A stretch of DNA of 40,635 nt from an uncultured Methylococcaceae bacterium (GCA_903945605.1 CAJAWH010000044.1:1-40635), one strand, 5' to 3'. Numbered from the stretch's first letter, positions 8,720 through 17,832 are shown. Made by a program: numbers and translations. Notes: a model not told the origin generated them from the sequence alone.

Positions 8720-9538
8720 ATGCCGGAGGAACAGCAAACGGAACAGCTGCAAGCCGTCGCCATGGTCAATGGTGCGCCCTACAACCAACTGCCCGAAGAC
8801 CTGTATATTCCCCCCGATGCCCTGGAAGTTTTTTTGGAACTGTTCGAGGGGCCATTGGATTTGCTGCTGTATCTGATAAAAAAGCAGAATTTGGATGTTG
8901 TCAATATCCCGATAGCAGAGATAACCCGCCAATATATTGATTATATAAAATTAATGGGGCATCTGAACATTGAGCTGGCGGCGGAATATTTGGTGATGGC
9001 TGCGGTGTTGGCAGAAATTAAATCGCGCATGTTGTTGCCTAGGCAAAGCGAGGCCGAAGTTGAAGAAGAAGACCCTAGGGCCACGCTCATCCGCCGGTTA
9101 CAGGAATATGAGCTGATCAAAAACGCTGCTGGGCAGCTGGAAGCGTTGCCGCGATGGGAGCGTGACATTTTTGCCGCCCAGGCGGATGCGCCTGACCTTA
9201 AGCTTATCCGGCAACACCCCGACCTTGAACTTAAAGACTTATTATTGGCTTTTGCCGATGTGTTAAAGCGCGTTGATCAGCTTAGCCATCACCATATCAG
9301 TAAAGAACCCTTATCAATCCGTGAACGAATGGCAACCATTTTGGCAAACCTTAAAGGCGAAGATAGCCTCCTTTTCTCGCAATGTTTTATCCGAAAAGAA
9401 GGAAGGGGAGGAGTTGTTGTCACGTTTCTGGCCATCCTCGAACTCAGTAAAGAACGGCTCATCGAAATTATCCAACTCGAAGCCTTTGCCGAAATCCGTA
9501 TCCGCGCCGTCCAAGCCAGCGCCGGCCCCCTTATCTAA
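8720..9538 (+). CDS. scpA: Segregation and condensation protein A (kleisin ScpA)
   Basis: About 272 residues. The N-terminal kleisin motif LFEGPLDLLLYLIKKQNLDV plus IPIAEITRQYIDYI, the AAEYLVMAAVLAEIKSRMLLP helix and the C-terminal winged helix (VVVTFLAILELSKERLIEII) are all diagnostic. ScpA bridges SMC heads and binds the ScpB dimer in chromosome condensation. ATG 8720 has AAGG upstream; a TTG at 8687 overlaps the previous gene and is less likely. scpB follows, though its reading frame is open long before the recognised scpB start. Confidence 0.93.
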   Translation: MPEEQQTEQLQAVAMVNGAPYNQLPEDLYIPPDALEVFLELFEGPLDLLLYLIKKQNLDVVNIPIAEITRQYIDYIKLMGHLNIELAAEYLVMAAVLAEIKSRMLLPRQSEAEVEEEDPRATLIRRLQEYELIKNAAGQLEALPRWERDIFAAQADAPDLKLIRQHPDLELKDLLLAFADVLKRVDQLSHHHISKEPLSIRERMATILANLKGEDSLLFSQCFIRKEGRGGVVVTFLAILELSKERLIEIIQLEAFAEIRIRAVQASAGPLI

Positions 9539-9719
9539 GCCCACAGCTAATGCCGATAAGCGCCGCACAACCGTAACCGCCAAGCTAGTATTGGACAGGG
9601 CAGACGCTTGCCAGCCCCCCACCCTTAAACCCCACCTTTATGCGAAATTGCGGGCCCGGCGGCATTGGACGGCACACCACCCCGTAACTGTCACCACTCT
9701 TGCACAGGTTGACCCGCAC

Positions 9720-10367
9720 ATGGACACCAAACGCATTGTTGAAGCCCTGTTGTTCGCCGCCAAACAGCCGATGACCGACAAGCAAGTACAGCAGGCCTTC
9801 CCCGAAGGGGAGCAGCCCGATTTAGTTAGCGTACAGGCAGCGATTGCCAGCATTGCGGAGGACTATTTGCAGCGTCCCATTGAGCTTAAAAAAGTGGCGG
9901 GGGGGCACCGCTTTCAAATCCGGCAAGATTTGTCGCCTTGGGTGGTGCGGCTATTGGCGGAAAAGCCGCCCAAATATTCCCGTGCGTTACTGGAAACATT
10001 GGCTATCATTGCTTACCGGCAACCGGTCACACGCGGTGATATTGAAGACATCCGTGGGGTGGGTGTCAGTTCCGGCATCATCCAAACCTTGCTGGAGCGG
10101 GAATGGATAAGAATCATCGCTTACAAAGAAGTGCCGGGGCGGCCCGGCTTGTACGGCACGACAAAACAATTTTTGGATTATTTTAATTTAAGCGCATTAG
10201 ATGAACTGCCAACTTTGCAAGCACTTGCAGATTTTGATGGTGTGTCTATGCCTGTAACCACACCGACTAAGGCAAACAGTGAACAACAACAACAAACCAA
10301 AACGTTACCCGCCGAAAAACCAGACCGGGCCTTCACCGGCAAGAAGGCCTCCCAAACCGACCCGTAA
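9720..10367 (+). CDS. scpB: Segregation and condensation protein B (ScpB)
   Basis: About 215 residues from ATG 9720. MDTKRIVEALLFAAKQPMT is the usual ScpB start, followed by winged-helix segments with YSRALLETLAIIAYRQPVTR, IEDIRGVGVSSGIIQTLLE and VPGRPGLYGTT, all strongly conserved. The C-terminal tail is Thr/Gln/Lys-rich. ScpB dimers bind ScpA in the SMC complex. The same frame is open upstream to 9273, through 181 bases of gap and into scpA; that stretch is low-complexity (Pro/Ala/Lys/Ser), so a longer N-terminus from a non-ATG start cannot be excluded. The 3' end overlaps rluB by 89 bases. Confidence 0.92.
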   Translation: MDTKRIVEALLFAAKQPMTDKQVQQAFPEGEQPDLVSVQAAIASIAEDYLQRPIELKKVAGGHRFQIRQDLSPWVVRLLAEKPPKYSRALLETLAIIAYRQPVTRGDIEDIRGVGVSSGIIQTLLEREWIRIIAYKEVPGRPGLYGTTKQFLDYFNLSALDELPTLQALADFDGVSMPVTTPTKANSEQQQQTKTLPAEKPDRAFTGKKASQTDP

Positions 10368-11241
10368 AGCGGTTGCCGCCAAGCCTGAGCCAGAACCGCA
10401 ATCTTGCCAAATAACCAGTGCAGCGGCCGGTACAGCTGAGCGCATCCAGAAAATTTTGGCACGGGGTGGGGTTGGTTCGCGGCGCGAAATTGAACGCTGG
10501 ATAGCAGAAGGCAAGTTAAAGTTAAATGGCAAAACCGTGCAATTGGGTGATCGCCTACAGGCAGGCGATACTTTGCAGCTTAACGAGCGCCGGATTGATT
10601 GGGAAAAATTCGCCGAACAAGCCACCCGGGTACTCATTTATCACAAACCGACCGGCGAAGTAGTCACCCGACGCGACCCCCAAGGGCGACCGCTGATTTT
10701 TTCAAAGTTGCCGGAGCTGGCCACCGCCCGCTGGATTGCTGTGGGGCGTTTGGACATCAACACTTCAGGGCTATTGTTGGTGACCAATAACGGTGAGCTT
10801 GCCAATTGCCTGATGCATCCATCCACCCAGGTGGAACGGGAATACGCCGTGCGTATTTTAGGTGCCGTGCCTGATGCTATGCTGGAAACACTCAAGCAAG
10901 GCGTGGAACTGGATGATGGGCCAGCAAAATTTGAGCATATTTTTTACACCGGCGGTGAAGGTGCCAACCGCTGGTACAACGTGATTGTCAGCGAGGGCCG
11001 CAACCGTTTGGTCAGGCGCTTGTGGGAATCACAACAAGTGGTGGTCAGCCGCTTGATGCGGGTGCGTTATGGGCCGGTGGTGTTGCCTGAACGGCTAAGG
11101 ACAGGGGCGGTTTATGAGCTGAACCAAAAAGAGTTGGCGTTATTGTTTGAATTTGCCGGGTTGGACAAGAAAAAAGCCTTGGCGGCCCCACTCACCCACC
11201 CGATGGAAAACAAAAGAATACGCATAAGGAAGCCTTTATAG
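10279..11241 (+). CDS. rluB: RluB-type 23S rRNA pseudouridine synthase
   Basis: 320 residues: a basic, Pro-rich N-terminal tail (about 1-50), an S4 RNA-binding domain (ERIQKILARGGVGSRREIER, about 53-110) and a pseudouridine synthase domain with the catalytic aspartate in VGRLDINTSGLLLVTNNGEL. RluB modifies 23S rRNA near position 2605 in E. coli. The GTG start at 10279 is supported by TAAGG about 7 bases before it, although it lies inside scpB. Gene order scpA-scpB-rluB is widely conserved. Assignment to RluB rather than RsuA or RluE rests on length, the S4 domain and context. Confidence 0.9.
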   Translation: MNNNNKPKRYPPKNQTGPSPARRPPKPTRKAVAAKPEPEPQSCQITSAAAGTAERIQKILARGGVGSRREIERWIAEGKLKLNGKTVQLGDRLQAGDTLQLNERRIDWEKFAEQATRVLIYHKPTGEVVTRRDPQGRPLIFSKLPELATARWIAVGRLDINTSGLLLVTNNGELANCLMHPSTQVEREYAVRILGAVPDAMLETLKQGVELDDGPAKFEHIFYTGGEGANRWYNVIVSEGRNRLVRRLWESQQVVVSRLMRVRYGPVVLPERLRTGAVYELNQKELALLFEFAGLDKKKALAAPLTHPMENKRIRIRKPL

Positions 11242-11411
11242 CGCAGTTATTGCACTTTTCCGCTTCGCCATCCTGTCGGAAAGGTTGACAATTATCTTAA
11301 TTATAAGTGACTTGGCAACATAAAGGCGGGGGTTGAAATGGATCAGCTTTTCAGGATGTTGATTTAATAAGTTCTTTTCATTAGAAATTAACAATAACTC
11401 GGCATCCTTAG

Positions 11412-11436
11412 GATTACGGAATCTTGTCCCGTAATC
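11412..11436 (+). promoter_or_regulatory. Hairpin in the leader of the AcpA-like gene
   Basis: GATTACGG pairs perfectly with CCGTAATC around a 9-base loop, starting about 60 bases before the start codon. There is no T-run after it, so it is a leader structure or protein site rather than a terminator. The rest of the 231-base gap (11242-11472) is AT-rich and holds TTGACA at 11284-11289 with no clear -10 partner. Confidence 0.4.
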
Positions 11437-11472
11437 GCAACGCTATTATTTTTAACCCCAAAAGGTCATCCG

Positions 11473-13329
11473 ATGAAAAGCAAACACCCCTTTATTTATT
11501 CCGCATTGGCGCTGGGCATAGCCGCTGCTGCCAGTGCGCCGCTGTCTGCAGCAACCCCTGCCACACCTATCGAACACGTTATCGTAGTGATTGGTGAAAA
11601 CGTAACCTTTGATACTTTGTACGGTGCTTATAAACCGGCTAAAGGCAAAATCAGCAACCTGTTATCAAACAAGATTATCAATGCCGATGGCACGCCAGGC
11701 AGCAATTTTGCCATGGCCCAGCAAGTACAGGGCAGCGATCCTTTAGTGCAAAACACCTTTAACCTTTACACCACCAAACCCAAATTGGGCGCACCTTATG
11801 CCAATTTGCCACAGCCTTTGCAAACAGGCATTTTGGATCCGGCCACTTTAACTTTTGCTGGTGGTGTCCCTGACAGCCGTTTTCCGGCCACCCTGCCTAG
11901 TGGGCCGTTCCAAATTACCAAGTATGTGCCCTACGGTTCTGCAAACTCTGCAACCGGTGACCCAGTACATCGTTTTTTCCAAATGTGGCAGCAAACCGGT
12001 GGCAACAACACTAACTTAGGTTTGTTCACATGGGTGGCCACTACAGCAGGTACAGGTGGCGACAACGGCGCAACTGGCCCGACCCCCGGCAATGCCCAAC
12101 AAGGCGGCGAATTGATGGGTTTCTTCAATATGTCCCAAGGTGACGCACCGTTGTTTAAAAGTTTGGCAGACAACTATGCGTTAAGCGATAACTACCACCA
12201 AGCCATTTTAGGCGGTACTGGCGCCAACTTTTTTGCCATTGCCACTGCCGGTGACGCTGCCGTTTATAACAATGCCGGTGTGTTGGCGACACCCCCCGCC
12301 AATCAAATTGAAAACCCTAACCCACAACCGGGAACAGACAATTTCTACACCCAAGATGGCTATTCTGGCGGTTCGTACGTAAATTGTTCTGATGCCAAGC
12401 AACCTGGTGTGCAAGCCATTTTGAGCAGGCTCAAGGCGTTGAACAGCACCAGCAATTGCGCCCCAGGCACCTATTATTTGGTCAACAACTACGACACGCC
12501 TTACAATGTCGACGGCACTGCCAAAGCCTTGGGTGCGACCAAATATGTCTATCCACCACAAACAGTGCCTACCATTGGCGAAGCCTTGTCAGCCAATTCT
12601 GTCAGTTGGAAATGGTACACTGCCGGTCGTGATACCAAAGATGTGCTGAACGACCCGCTTTACCCAAAAATCCATTATGTGGTCAACCTACAAGTGCCAG
12701 CGGCTATCCCTGAACCCACCCGCACGGCAATTGTCAATGCCAATGCTTATTCTTTGACACAAGGCGCTGTTTATAACAGTTTGGGCGATCCGCTCAATGG
12801 CTCCAGCAACGTTGTCAACACGCCCGCATTGCGTGCCAATTTGCAAGGCTTGGACAGTTTCAATAACGATGTGACTAACGGCACCTTGCCAGCGGTTTCT
12901 TTTGTCGTGCCTAAAAACCTGTCTAGCGGCCACCCTGGGTACTCAGTACCAGCACTTTACGAACAATTCATTAGCCAATTGGTGACTTCGGTTCAAGCCA
13001 AGCCTGATTTATGGGCAAAAACGGCGATCATTATCACTACTGACGAGGGTGGTGGTTCTTTTGACACTGGTTATATCCAAAACTTGGACTTCTTCGGTGA
13101 TGGCCCGCGTATCCCGTTGATAGTGGTTTCGCCTTATGCCAAAAAAGGTTATGTGGATCATGTTTATCATGACCATGCCTCTATTGCCAAGTTTATCGAA
13201 TACAACTGGGGTTTAAAGCCATTATCTGCACGTAGCCGTGACAATTTACCGAACCCAGTGATGAACGGTTATCATCCTACCAATAAACCAGCCATTGGTG
13301 ATTTGACCACGCTGTTCAGCTTTAAATAA
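11473..13329 (+). CDS. Secreted AcpA/phospholipase C-like phosphoesterase
   Basis: 618 residues. A signal peptide (MKSKHPFIYSALALGIAAAA, likely cut after PLSA) precedes IEHVIVVIGENVTFDTLYGA, the N-terminal metal-binding motif of the phosphoesterase family that includes Francisella AcpA and bacterial phospholipases C (usually ENxSFDxYFG). Later motifs DNYHQAILGGTGANFFAIA, SFVVPKNLSSGHPG, IIITTDEGGGSFDTGY and YHDHASIAKFIEYNWGL fit the alkaline-phosphatase-like fold. It probably releases phosphate from organic esters in the periplasm or outside the cell. It stands alone between rluB and its own terminator; no clear Pho box was found. Confidence 0.85.
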   Translation: MKSKHPFIYSALALGIAAAASAPLSAATPATPIEHVIVVIGENVTFDTLYGAYKPAKGKISNLLSNKIINADGTPGSNFAMAQQVQGSDPLVQNTFNLYTTKPKLGAPYANLPQPLQTGILDPATLTFAGGVPDSRFPATLPSGPFQITKYVPYGSANSATGDPVHRFFQMWQQTGGNNTNLGLFTWVATTAGTGGDNGATGPTPGNAQQGGELMGFFNMSQGDAPLFKSLADNYALSDNYHQAILGGTGANFFAIATAGDAAVYNNAGVLATPPANQIENPNPQPGTDNFYTQDGYSGGSYVNCSDAKQPGVQAILSRLKALNSTSNCAPGTYYLVNNYDTPYNVDGTAKALGATKYVYPPQTVPTIGEALSANSVSWKWYTAGRDTKDVLNDPLYPKIHYVVNLQVPAAIPEPTRTAIVNANAYSLTQGAVYNSLGDPLNGSSNVVNTPALRANLQGLDSFNNDVTNGTLPAVSFVVPKNLSSGHPGYSVPALYEQFISQLVTSVQAKPDLWAKTAIIITTDEGGGSFDTGYIQNLDFFGDGPRIPLIVVSPYAKKGYVDHVYHDHASIAKFIEYNWGLKPLSARSRDNLPNPVMNGYHPTNKPAIGDLTTLFSFK

Positions 13330-13348
13330 CCAGCCAGTCTGCAATGGA

Positions 13349-13384
13349 CAGCTGTAGGGTTGGGCAACCACCCAGCCTTACAGC
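13349..13384 (+). repeat. Imperfect hairpin after the phosphoesterase gene
   Basis: GCTGTAGG on the left and CCTTACAGC on the right, with GGG/CCC between them, can form a stem around the CAACCA region. It precedes the stronger terminator and may protect the mRNA end. Confidence 0.35.
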
Positions 13385-13399
13385 GAGTTAGGATTTATA

Positions 13400-13417
13400 G
13401 GGGCTAGCCCCTTTTTT
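13400..13417 (+). terminator. Rho-independent terminator of the phosphoesterase gene
   Basis: GGGGCTAGCCCC, a self-complementary GC-rich stem, is followed directly by TTTTTT. It ends two bases before the stop of the convergent nuclease gene and works for plus-strand transcription only. Confidence 0.8.
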
Positions 13418-13418
13418 A

Positions 13419-14225
13419 TTAGCGTTTGATGGCACTAGGATGGCGCACCAGCATCACTAGATGGCCTTTGCGCTGATGGATCCAGCCGCGCACCTCCACC
13501 GATTTATTCAAGTAATCATTAAGCTCACCAAATAACGGCACGTTACGTTGCTCGATATGGACGGCAAACCGCTCAGAAAACACCAGGTTCACGCCATGTT
13601 GTGTCGCTTGCACGGCATTGATTCTGCCAATTGCCCGTGTCCAGCCATGTGGGTGAGCATCTGCAAGTGCGGCAACGGCAATAGGCGCGTATTCAGGCAT
13701 TTGCCAGATGCCTAAATGGGCTGTTTCCGCGTGTTGTTCAGCACTGGCCAGTTGTCCGGCATAGGCCAAATTAGGCGGGAAAATCTCCACAGAGGCCATG
13801 CCATTAGCCACTAATTGCAAGTTAATATGTTCGTTTTCTGTGTTGAACAAGTGTGCCAAGGTGCGTCCGTAATGGTCGGTTTTTTCCACGCCGATTTCCA
13901 ACCGTACCGGCTGGTTCAGCAGCTTTTCGGTCAGCCACGCCTTGGCTTGTTCGCCACCGGCTTCGCCCACCCGGTTGCCGTGGGCGATTTCAGGTGTGTT
14001 AATGCCCAGTAGGCGGATTTTGCGCCCATCTTCCAATAATACCGTATCTCCGTCATAAACTTTTTTGACCGTTAAGAAACGCCTGTCCGGTGTTGCGGGG
14101 GCATTGCCGCGGGTCTGCGGGGCAAGTCCCGCAACTGGCTGGTCGCGACGGGCATCTTGTTGCTGGCTAATGCCAGAACAGCTTGGCAAGAGCAGGCACA
14201 GCAAAAGGCAAAGAAAAATTTTCAT
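13419..14225 (-). CDS. Staphylococcal nuclease-like (SNase) lipoprotein
   Basis: About 268 residues. A lipoprotein signal (MKIFLCLLLCLLLPSC, lipobox LLPSC, cysteine at residue 16) precedes an SNase OB-fold: VKKVYDGDTVLLEDGRKIRL, GINTPEI, then EKTDHYGRTLAHLF, which holds catalytic-type acidic and arginine residues. A further C-terminal OB-like region follows (AIGRINAVQATQHG to VRGWIHQRKGHLVMLVRHP). It is probably a cell-envelope nuclease, or a DNA/RNA-binding relative. ATG 14225 gives a cleaner signal peptide than ATG 14237. It diverges from dtd across 73 bases. Confidence 0.83.
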   Translation of the reverse strand: MKIFLCLLLCLLLPSCSGISQQQDARRDQPVAGLAPQTRGNAPATPDRRFLTVKKVYDGDTVLLEDGRKIRLLGINTPEIAHGNRVGEAGGEQAKAWLTEKLLNQPVRLEIGVEKTDHYGRTLAHLFNTENEHINLQLVANGMASVEIFPPNLAYAGQLASAEQHAETAHLGIWQMPEYAPIAVAALADAHPHGWTRAIGRINAVQATQHGVNLVFSERFAVHIEQRNVPLFGELNDYLNKSVEVRGWIHQRKGHLVMLVRHPSAIKR

Positions 14226-14298
14226 GTGACCGCCCATTCAGATTAAAGGTAGAATTAAATGCCAACCTTGTCATGATACCAATTATCGGGGCTGCTTT

Positions 14299-14742
14299 AT
14301 GATAACAATTATCCAACGCGTGACTTCCGCTTCTGTTACCGTAAACGGCGAGCTGTTGGGGGCTATTGGTGTGGGCATTATGGCCTTGGTGGCTGTGGAA
14401 AAAGCCGATACGCCAAAAGAGGCGGAACGCTTGCTGCAGCGCATCCTCAATTACCGGATTTTCGCCGATAGTGCGGAACGTATGAACCTCAGCTTGCAGG
14501 ATATAGGGGGGGGCTTGTTGTTGGTCCCGCAATTCACCTTGGCGGCAGACACCCAAAGCGGCAACCGCCCCAGCTTTACCCCCGCAGCCGCCCCCGAATA
14601 CGGGCGACAGCTGTTTGCTTACTTGCAGCAGCTTGCCATACAACGTCATCCGCAGGTGGCTTTTGGCGAATTTGGCGCGGATATGCAGGTGGCTTTGGTC
14701 AATAATGGCCCGGTTACCTTTACCTTGCGCTGTCCGGCGTAA
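14299..14742 (+). CDS. dtd: D-aminoacyl-tRNA deacylase
   Basis: 147 residues, the normal length. The active-site motifs SQFTLA (here VPQFTLAADT) and GxPxxF (GNRPSF), and the C-terminal NxGPVTF (NNGPVTF) motif, are intact, with the glycyl/prolyl gating region near the end. The enzyme removes D-amino acids, and glycine mischarged on tRNA-Ala, from tRNA in the cytoplasm. It precedes trkA by about 150 bases. Confidence 0.95.
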   Translation: MITIIQRVTSASVTVNGELLGAIGVGIMALVAVEKADTPKEAERLLQRILNYRIFADSAERMNLSLQDIGGGLLLVPQFTLAADTQSGNRPSFTPAAAPEYGRQLFAYLQQLAIQRHPQVAFGEFGADMQVALVNNGPVTFTLRCPA

Positions 14743-14893
14743 CGTTGATTAGGCATTGGCACGTGGCAACCAAGCACTAACGTTGCCGATTAGCCAAAAA
14801 CTTCGTTATAATCATAGCCACACCGTAACAGTGTGCCGACTCCCAGCTTGCCCGGCAAGCGGGTCAGACAATAAACAAGGGCAGGCCCAACTA

Positions 14894-16255
14894 TTGAAAA
14901 TCCTCATTCTTGGCGCGGGTGTCACTGGCTCCTCAGTTGCCGAAGCGTTGGCGAACGAAAACAATGATATTGTTGTCATCGATTTTAAACCGGAGCTTTT
15001 GGAGGCTTTAAAAGAGCGTTTTGATATTGCCACAGTGGTCGGTAATGCCGCCCACCCCAATATATTGGAACAGGCAGGGGTTGCCAGCGCCGACATTGTC
15101 ATAGCTGTGACTGACAGCGACGAAACCAATATGTTGGCTTGCCTGATTATCAAAGCCTTGTACAGCCGCCCCAAAACTATCGCCCGGGTAAGGGCGATAG
15201 AATACCTAAAAAATCCGAAATTATTTGGTGACAATGGTATCCCGGTTGATTTTGTCATCAGCCCTGAGCAAATTGTGATGGAATCCATCCGTAATTTGAT
15301 TGAATTGCCGGGGGTGATGCATATTTCCAATTTTGCCGATGGTCTGGTGCGGTTGTTTTCCGTCAAGGTGGTTGCCGATGGCGTACTGACCGGCAAAAAA
15401 ATCAAATCGTTAAGGGATCGTCTGGCAAAGGGCAAAACGCGGGTGGCGGCCATTTTCAGGCAAGGCAAACCACTGGTGATCAATGGCGAGGCGGTCATCC
15501 AGACCGGTGACGAGGTGTTTTTTGTTGCGCCTAGCCAAGAAGTGCGGCGAGTGTTGAGTGAGCTGAACAAATTGGAATCGCCGGTCAAGCGTATTATCAT
15601 TGCAGGCGGAGGCCACATCGGCAAGCGCCTGGCTTTGGCATTGCAAAATAGTTACCAAGTCAAGATTATCGAAAAAGACCCACGCCGCGCCAAAAAAATA
15701 TCCCATGAACTGGGCAAGACTATCGTATTGCTGGGCGATTGTGCCGATGAAGCGCTATTGCTGGATGAGTCTATTGAAAGCACCGATTTGTTCTGTGCGA
15801 TCACTGACAATGATGGGGTCAATATCATTTCCGCCTCGTTGGCGAAAAGTTTGGGGGCGCGCAAAACCATTTGTTTGCTTAACCATATCTCCTACAGCAA
15901 ATTGTTGCCCGGCACTGGCATTGATGTGTCAGTATTGCCCAATCAGGAAACCCTTGGCAGCATCCTTAAGCATTTGCGCCGCGCCGATGTCGCACAAGTC
16001 AGCTCGCTATGTGGCGGTAGTGCCGAAGCCATTGAGGCGATAGCCCACCATACCACCGACGGCATATCGGTGGTGGGTTGCCAAGTTGACGCGATTGAAC
16101 TGCCCGCAGGCATTGTCATGGGGGCGTTGATCCGTGCCAAGGAGGTGATACCTATCCACCATGACACAGTATTTGAAGAAGGCGACCATGTGGTGATGTT
16201 TGCCATTGAAAAACGCTTGGTCGCTCATATTGAAAAGCTTTTCAGACCTATTTGA
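14894..16255 (+). CDS. trkA: Trk potassium uptake regulator TrkA
   Basis: About 453 residues with two RCK modules: Rossmann motif ILILGAGVTGSSVAEAL at the start and IIIAGGGHIGKRLALALQ around residue 235, each followed by a TrkA-C domain. It gates TrkH in response to NAD(H)/ATP. The start is probably TTG at 14894, because family members begin MKIxILGAG and this codon precedes KILILGAG; a GCAGG stretch lies upstream. The frame is open back to an ATG at 14756, but those residues are unlike the family. trkH follows after 93 bases. Confidence 0.93.
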   Translation: MKILILGAGVTGSSVAEALANENNDIVVIDFKPELLEALKERFDIATVVGNAAHPNILEQAGVASADIVIAVTDSDETNMLACLIIKALYSRPKTIARVRAIEYLKNPKLFGDNGIPVDFVISPEQIVMESIRNLIELPGVMHISNFADGLVRLFSVKVVADGVLTGKKIKSLRDRLAKGKTRVAAIFRQGKPLVINGEAVIQTGDEVFFVAPSQEVRRVLSELNKLESPVKRIIIAGGGHIGKRLALALQNSYQVKIIEKDPRRAKKISHELGKTIVLLGDCADEALLLDESIESTDLFCAITDNDGVNIISASLAKSLGARKTICLLNHISYSKLLPGTGIDVSVLPNQETLGSILKHLRRADVAQVSSLCGGSAEAIEAIAHHTTDGISVVGCQVDAIELPAGIVMGALIRAKEVIPIHHDTVFEEGDHVVMFAIEKRLVAHIEKLFRPI

Positions 16256-16348
16256 TGGCCTTATGTGTGGCGGTGCTTGCTGTTCAGCCCTGCCGTACTT
16301 GGCAACCCCCGCCCAATCCCCATTAACTTTCATTAATCCGTCGCCAGC

Positions 16349-17806
16349 ATGAATATAGCCTTGACCATCGTCCATATCTTTGGAATTGTCACCATGGGCT
16401 TTGGTTGCTTAATGGCAACGTGTTTCGCCACTTCGAAATTGGCCGACGATGGGGCCACCGAAGCCTTTTACCAAGGTACGCTGATCACTTTTTTATCCGG
16501 CGTGTTCATGGTGTTATGCACCTTAAACATAGCCAAATCCTTGTCGAGGCAAGCGGGTTTCTTGTTGGTGGCCACCACCTGGTCAATAACCCCGATATTT
16601 TGCGCTTTGCCGTTGTTGCTGCATTTTCCGCAAATGTCTTTCGCCGATGGGTATTTTGAAGCGGTTTCCGCACTGACCACCAGCGGCGGCACGGTGTTAA
16701 GCGGCTTGGACAGTTTGCCTGTGTCGGTCAATCTTTGGCGGCATGAACTCAGCTGGGTTGCCGGTATGGGGGTCATTATCTTTGCCGTTGCCATCTTGCC
16801 TATTCTAGGCATAGGCGGGATGCAACTCTACAAAGCGGGTATGCCGGGCTCGGTTAAGGAATCGGAACTGCCGCCGCGCATTGCCCAGACCGCCAAAGCG
16901 TTATGGATAGTTTATGCAGGCATGACGGCAGTGTGCATCGTTGCGTTAAAGTGGGCCGGTATGGGCTGGTTTGATGCGCTTTGCCACGCATTTTCGGCCA
17001 TGAGCCTAGGCGGTTTTTCCACCCATGACAGCAGCATTGGCTTTTTTAATTCAGTGCCGATTGAGGTGGTGTTGACAGTGTTCCAATTGCTGGCGGGCAT
17101 TAATTTCGCCACCCATTTTATTGCCCTGAGCAAGCGCGATTGGCGCGGTTATATCACCGACAGCGAAGCCCGTTCATTTTTATTGTTGGTGTTATGTAGC
17201 TGTGTGTTGGTGGCGCTGATGTTGCTTGATGCCGGTATTTATGCCGATTTTTTGACTGCTTTGCGTTATGCTTCATTTAACGTGGTCAGCATGGCCACCG
17301 ATAGCGGATTTGTTAACCAAGATTTTAGCCACTGGCCCATTTTTGTGCCGATTTGGATGTTGTTATTGAGCTGCCTTTCGGCTTCTTCGGGTTCCACTGG
17401 CGGAGGCATTAGGATGATCCGCACCATCATCCTCATTAAGCAGGCGCGTATGGAGATGTTCAAATTCATCCATCCTTATGCGGTCAAGTCCATCAAAGTG
17501 GGCGACAGCACCATCCACAGCGAAGTGGTCGCTTCGGTGACAGGCTTTATTTTTTTGTATTTTATCAGCATCGTTTTTTTGGTCTTGGCACTGTTGGTTA
17601 GCGGCTTAGACTTTATGACCGCATTTTCTGCCATTATTGCTTGCTTCAATAATGCCGGCCCCGGTTTAAATCTGGTGGGGCCGGGCCATACCTATGCGGT
17701 ATTGACCGATTATCAAACTAATGTTTGCTCATTTGCCATGTTGTTGGGCAGGGTGCAGATTTATTCTATTCTGATTTTGTTTATGCCGGATTTCTGGCGC
17801 AAGTAA
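16349..17806 (+). CDS. trkH: Trk potassium transporter membrane subunit TrkH
   Basis: 485 residues with about ten membrane helices. Four K+-selectivity-like P-loops are visible: SALTTSGGTVLSGLDSLP, SAMSLGGFSTHDSSIGFF, VVSMATDSGFVNQDFSHWP and ACFNNAGPGLNLVGP. The loop with SASSGSTGGGIRMIRTIIL is the cytoplasmic Trk signature. Together with TrkA it forms a potassium uptake system. No terminator is evident before the RND gene. Confidence 0.93.
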   Translation: MNIALTIVHIFGIVTMGFGCLMATCFATSKLADDGATEAFYQGTLITFLSGVFMVLCTLNIAKSLSRQAGFLLVATTWSITPIFCALPLLLHFPQMSFADGYFEAVSALTTSGGTVLSGLDSLPVSVNLWRHELSWVAGMGVIIFAVAILPILGIGGMQLYKAGMPGSVKESELPPRIAQTAKALWIVYAGMTAVCIVALKWAGMGWFDALCHAFSAMSLGGFSTHDSSIGFFNSVPIEVVLTVFQLLAGINFATHFIALSKRDWRGYITDSEARSFLLLVLCSCVLVALMLLDAGIYADFLTALRYASFNVVSMATDSGFVNQDFSHWPIFVPIWMLLLSCLSASSGSTGGGIRMIRTIILIKQARMEMFKFIHPYAVKSIKVGDSTIHSEVVASVTGFIFLYFISIVFLVLALLVSGLDFMTAFSAIIACFNNAGPGLNLVGPGHTYAVLTDYQTNVCSFAMLLGRVQIYSILILFMPDFWRK

Positions 17807-17813
17807 AATCGAG

Positions 17814-17832
17814 CATCAACATCAACATCAAC
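17814..17832 (+). repeat. Short CATCAA direct repeat
   Basis: Three tandem CATCAA units (the third followed by C) lie just after trkH in the 91-base gap before the RND permease. It is too short to assign a role. Confidence 0.4.

Noticed and set aside
9314-9622. Minus-strand open frame of 102 codons over the scpA-scpB junction
   Set aside because: Antisense to scpA and to the open scpB lead; no ribosome site or motif.
11308-11328. Sigma-54-like TTGGCA with GC 10 bases after GG, upstream of the phosphoesterase
   Set aside because: The -24 half is fair, but the -12 half (AAAGGC) lacks the TTGC core, and there is no activator site nearby.
14752-14776. TTGGCACG stretch upstream of trkA resembling a sigma-54 -24 box
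   Set aside because: The required GC dinucleotide at the -12 spacing is absent.
14812-15624. Long minus-strand open frame (270 codons) opposite trkA
   Set aside because: It lies entirely antisense to a clear TrkA sequence; the composition (Ser/Thr/Arg-rich, no domain) is that of a shadow frame.
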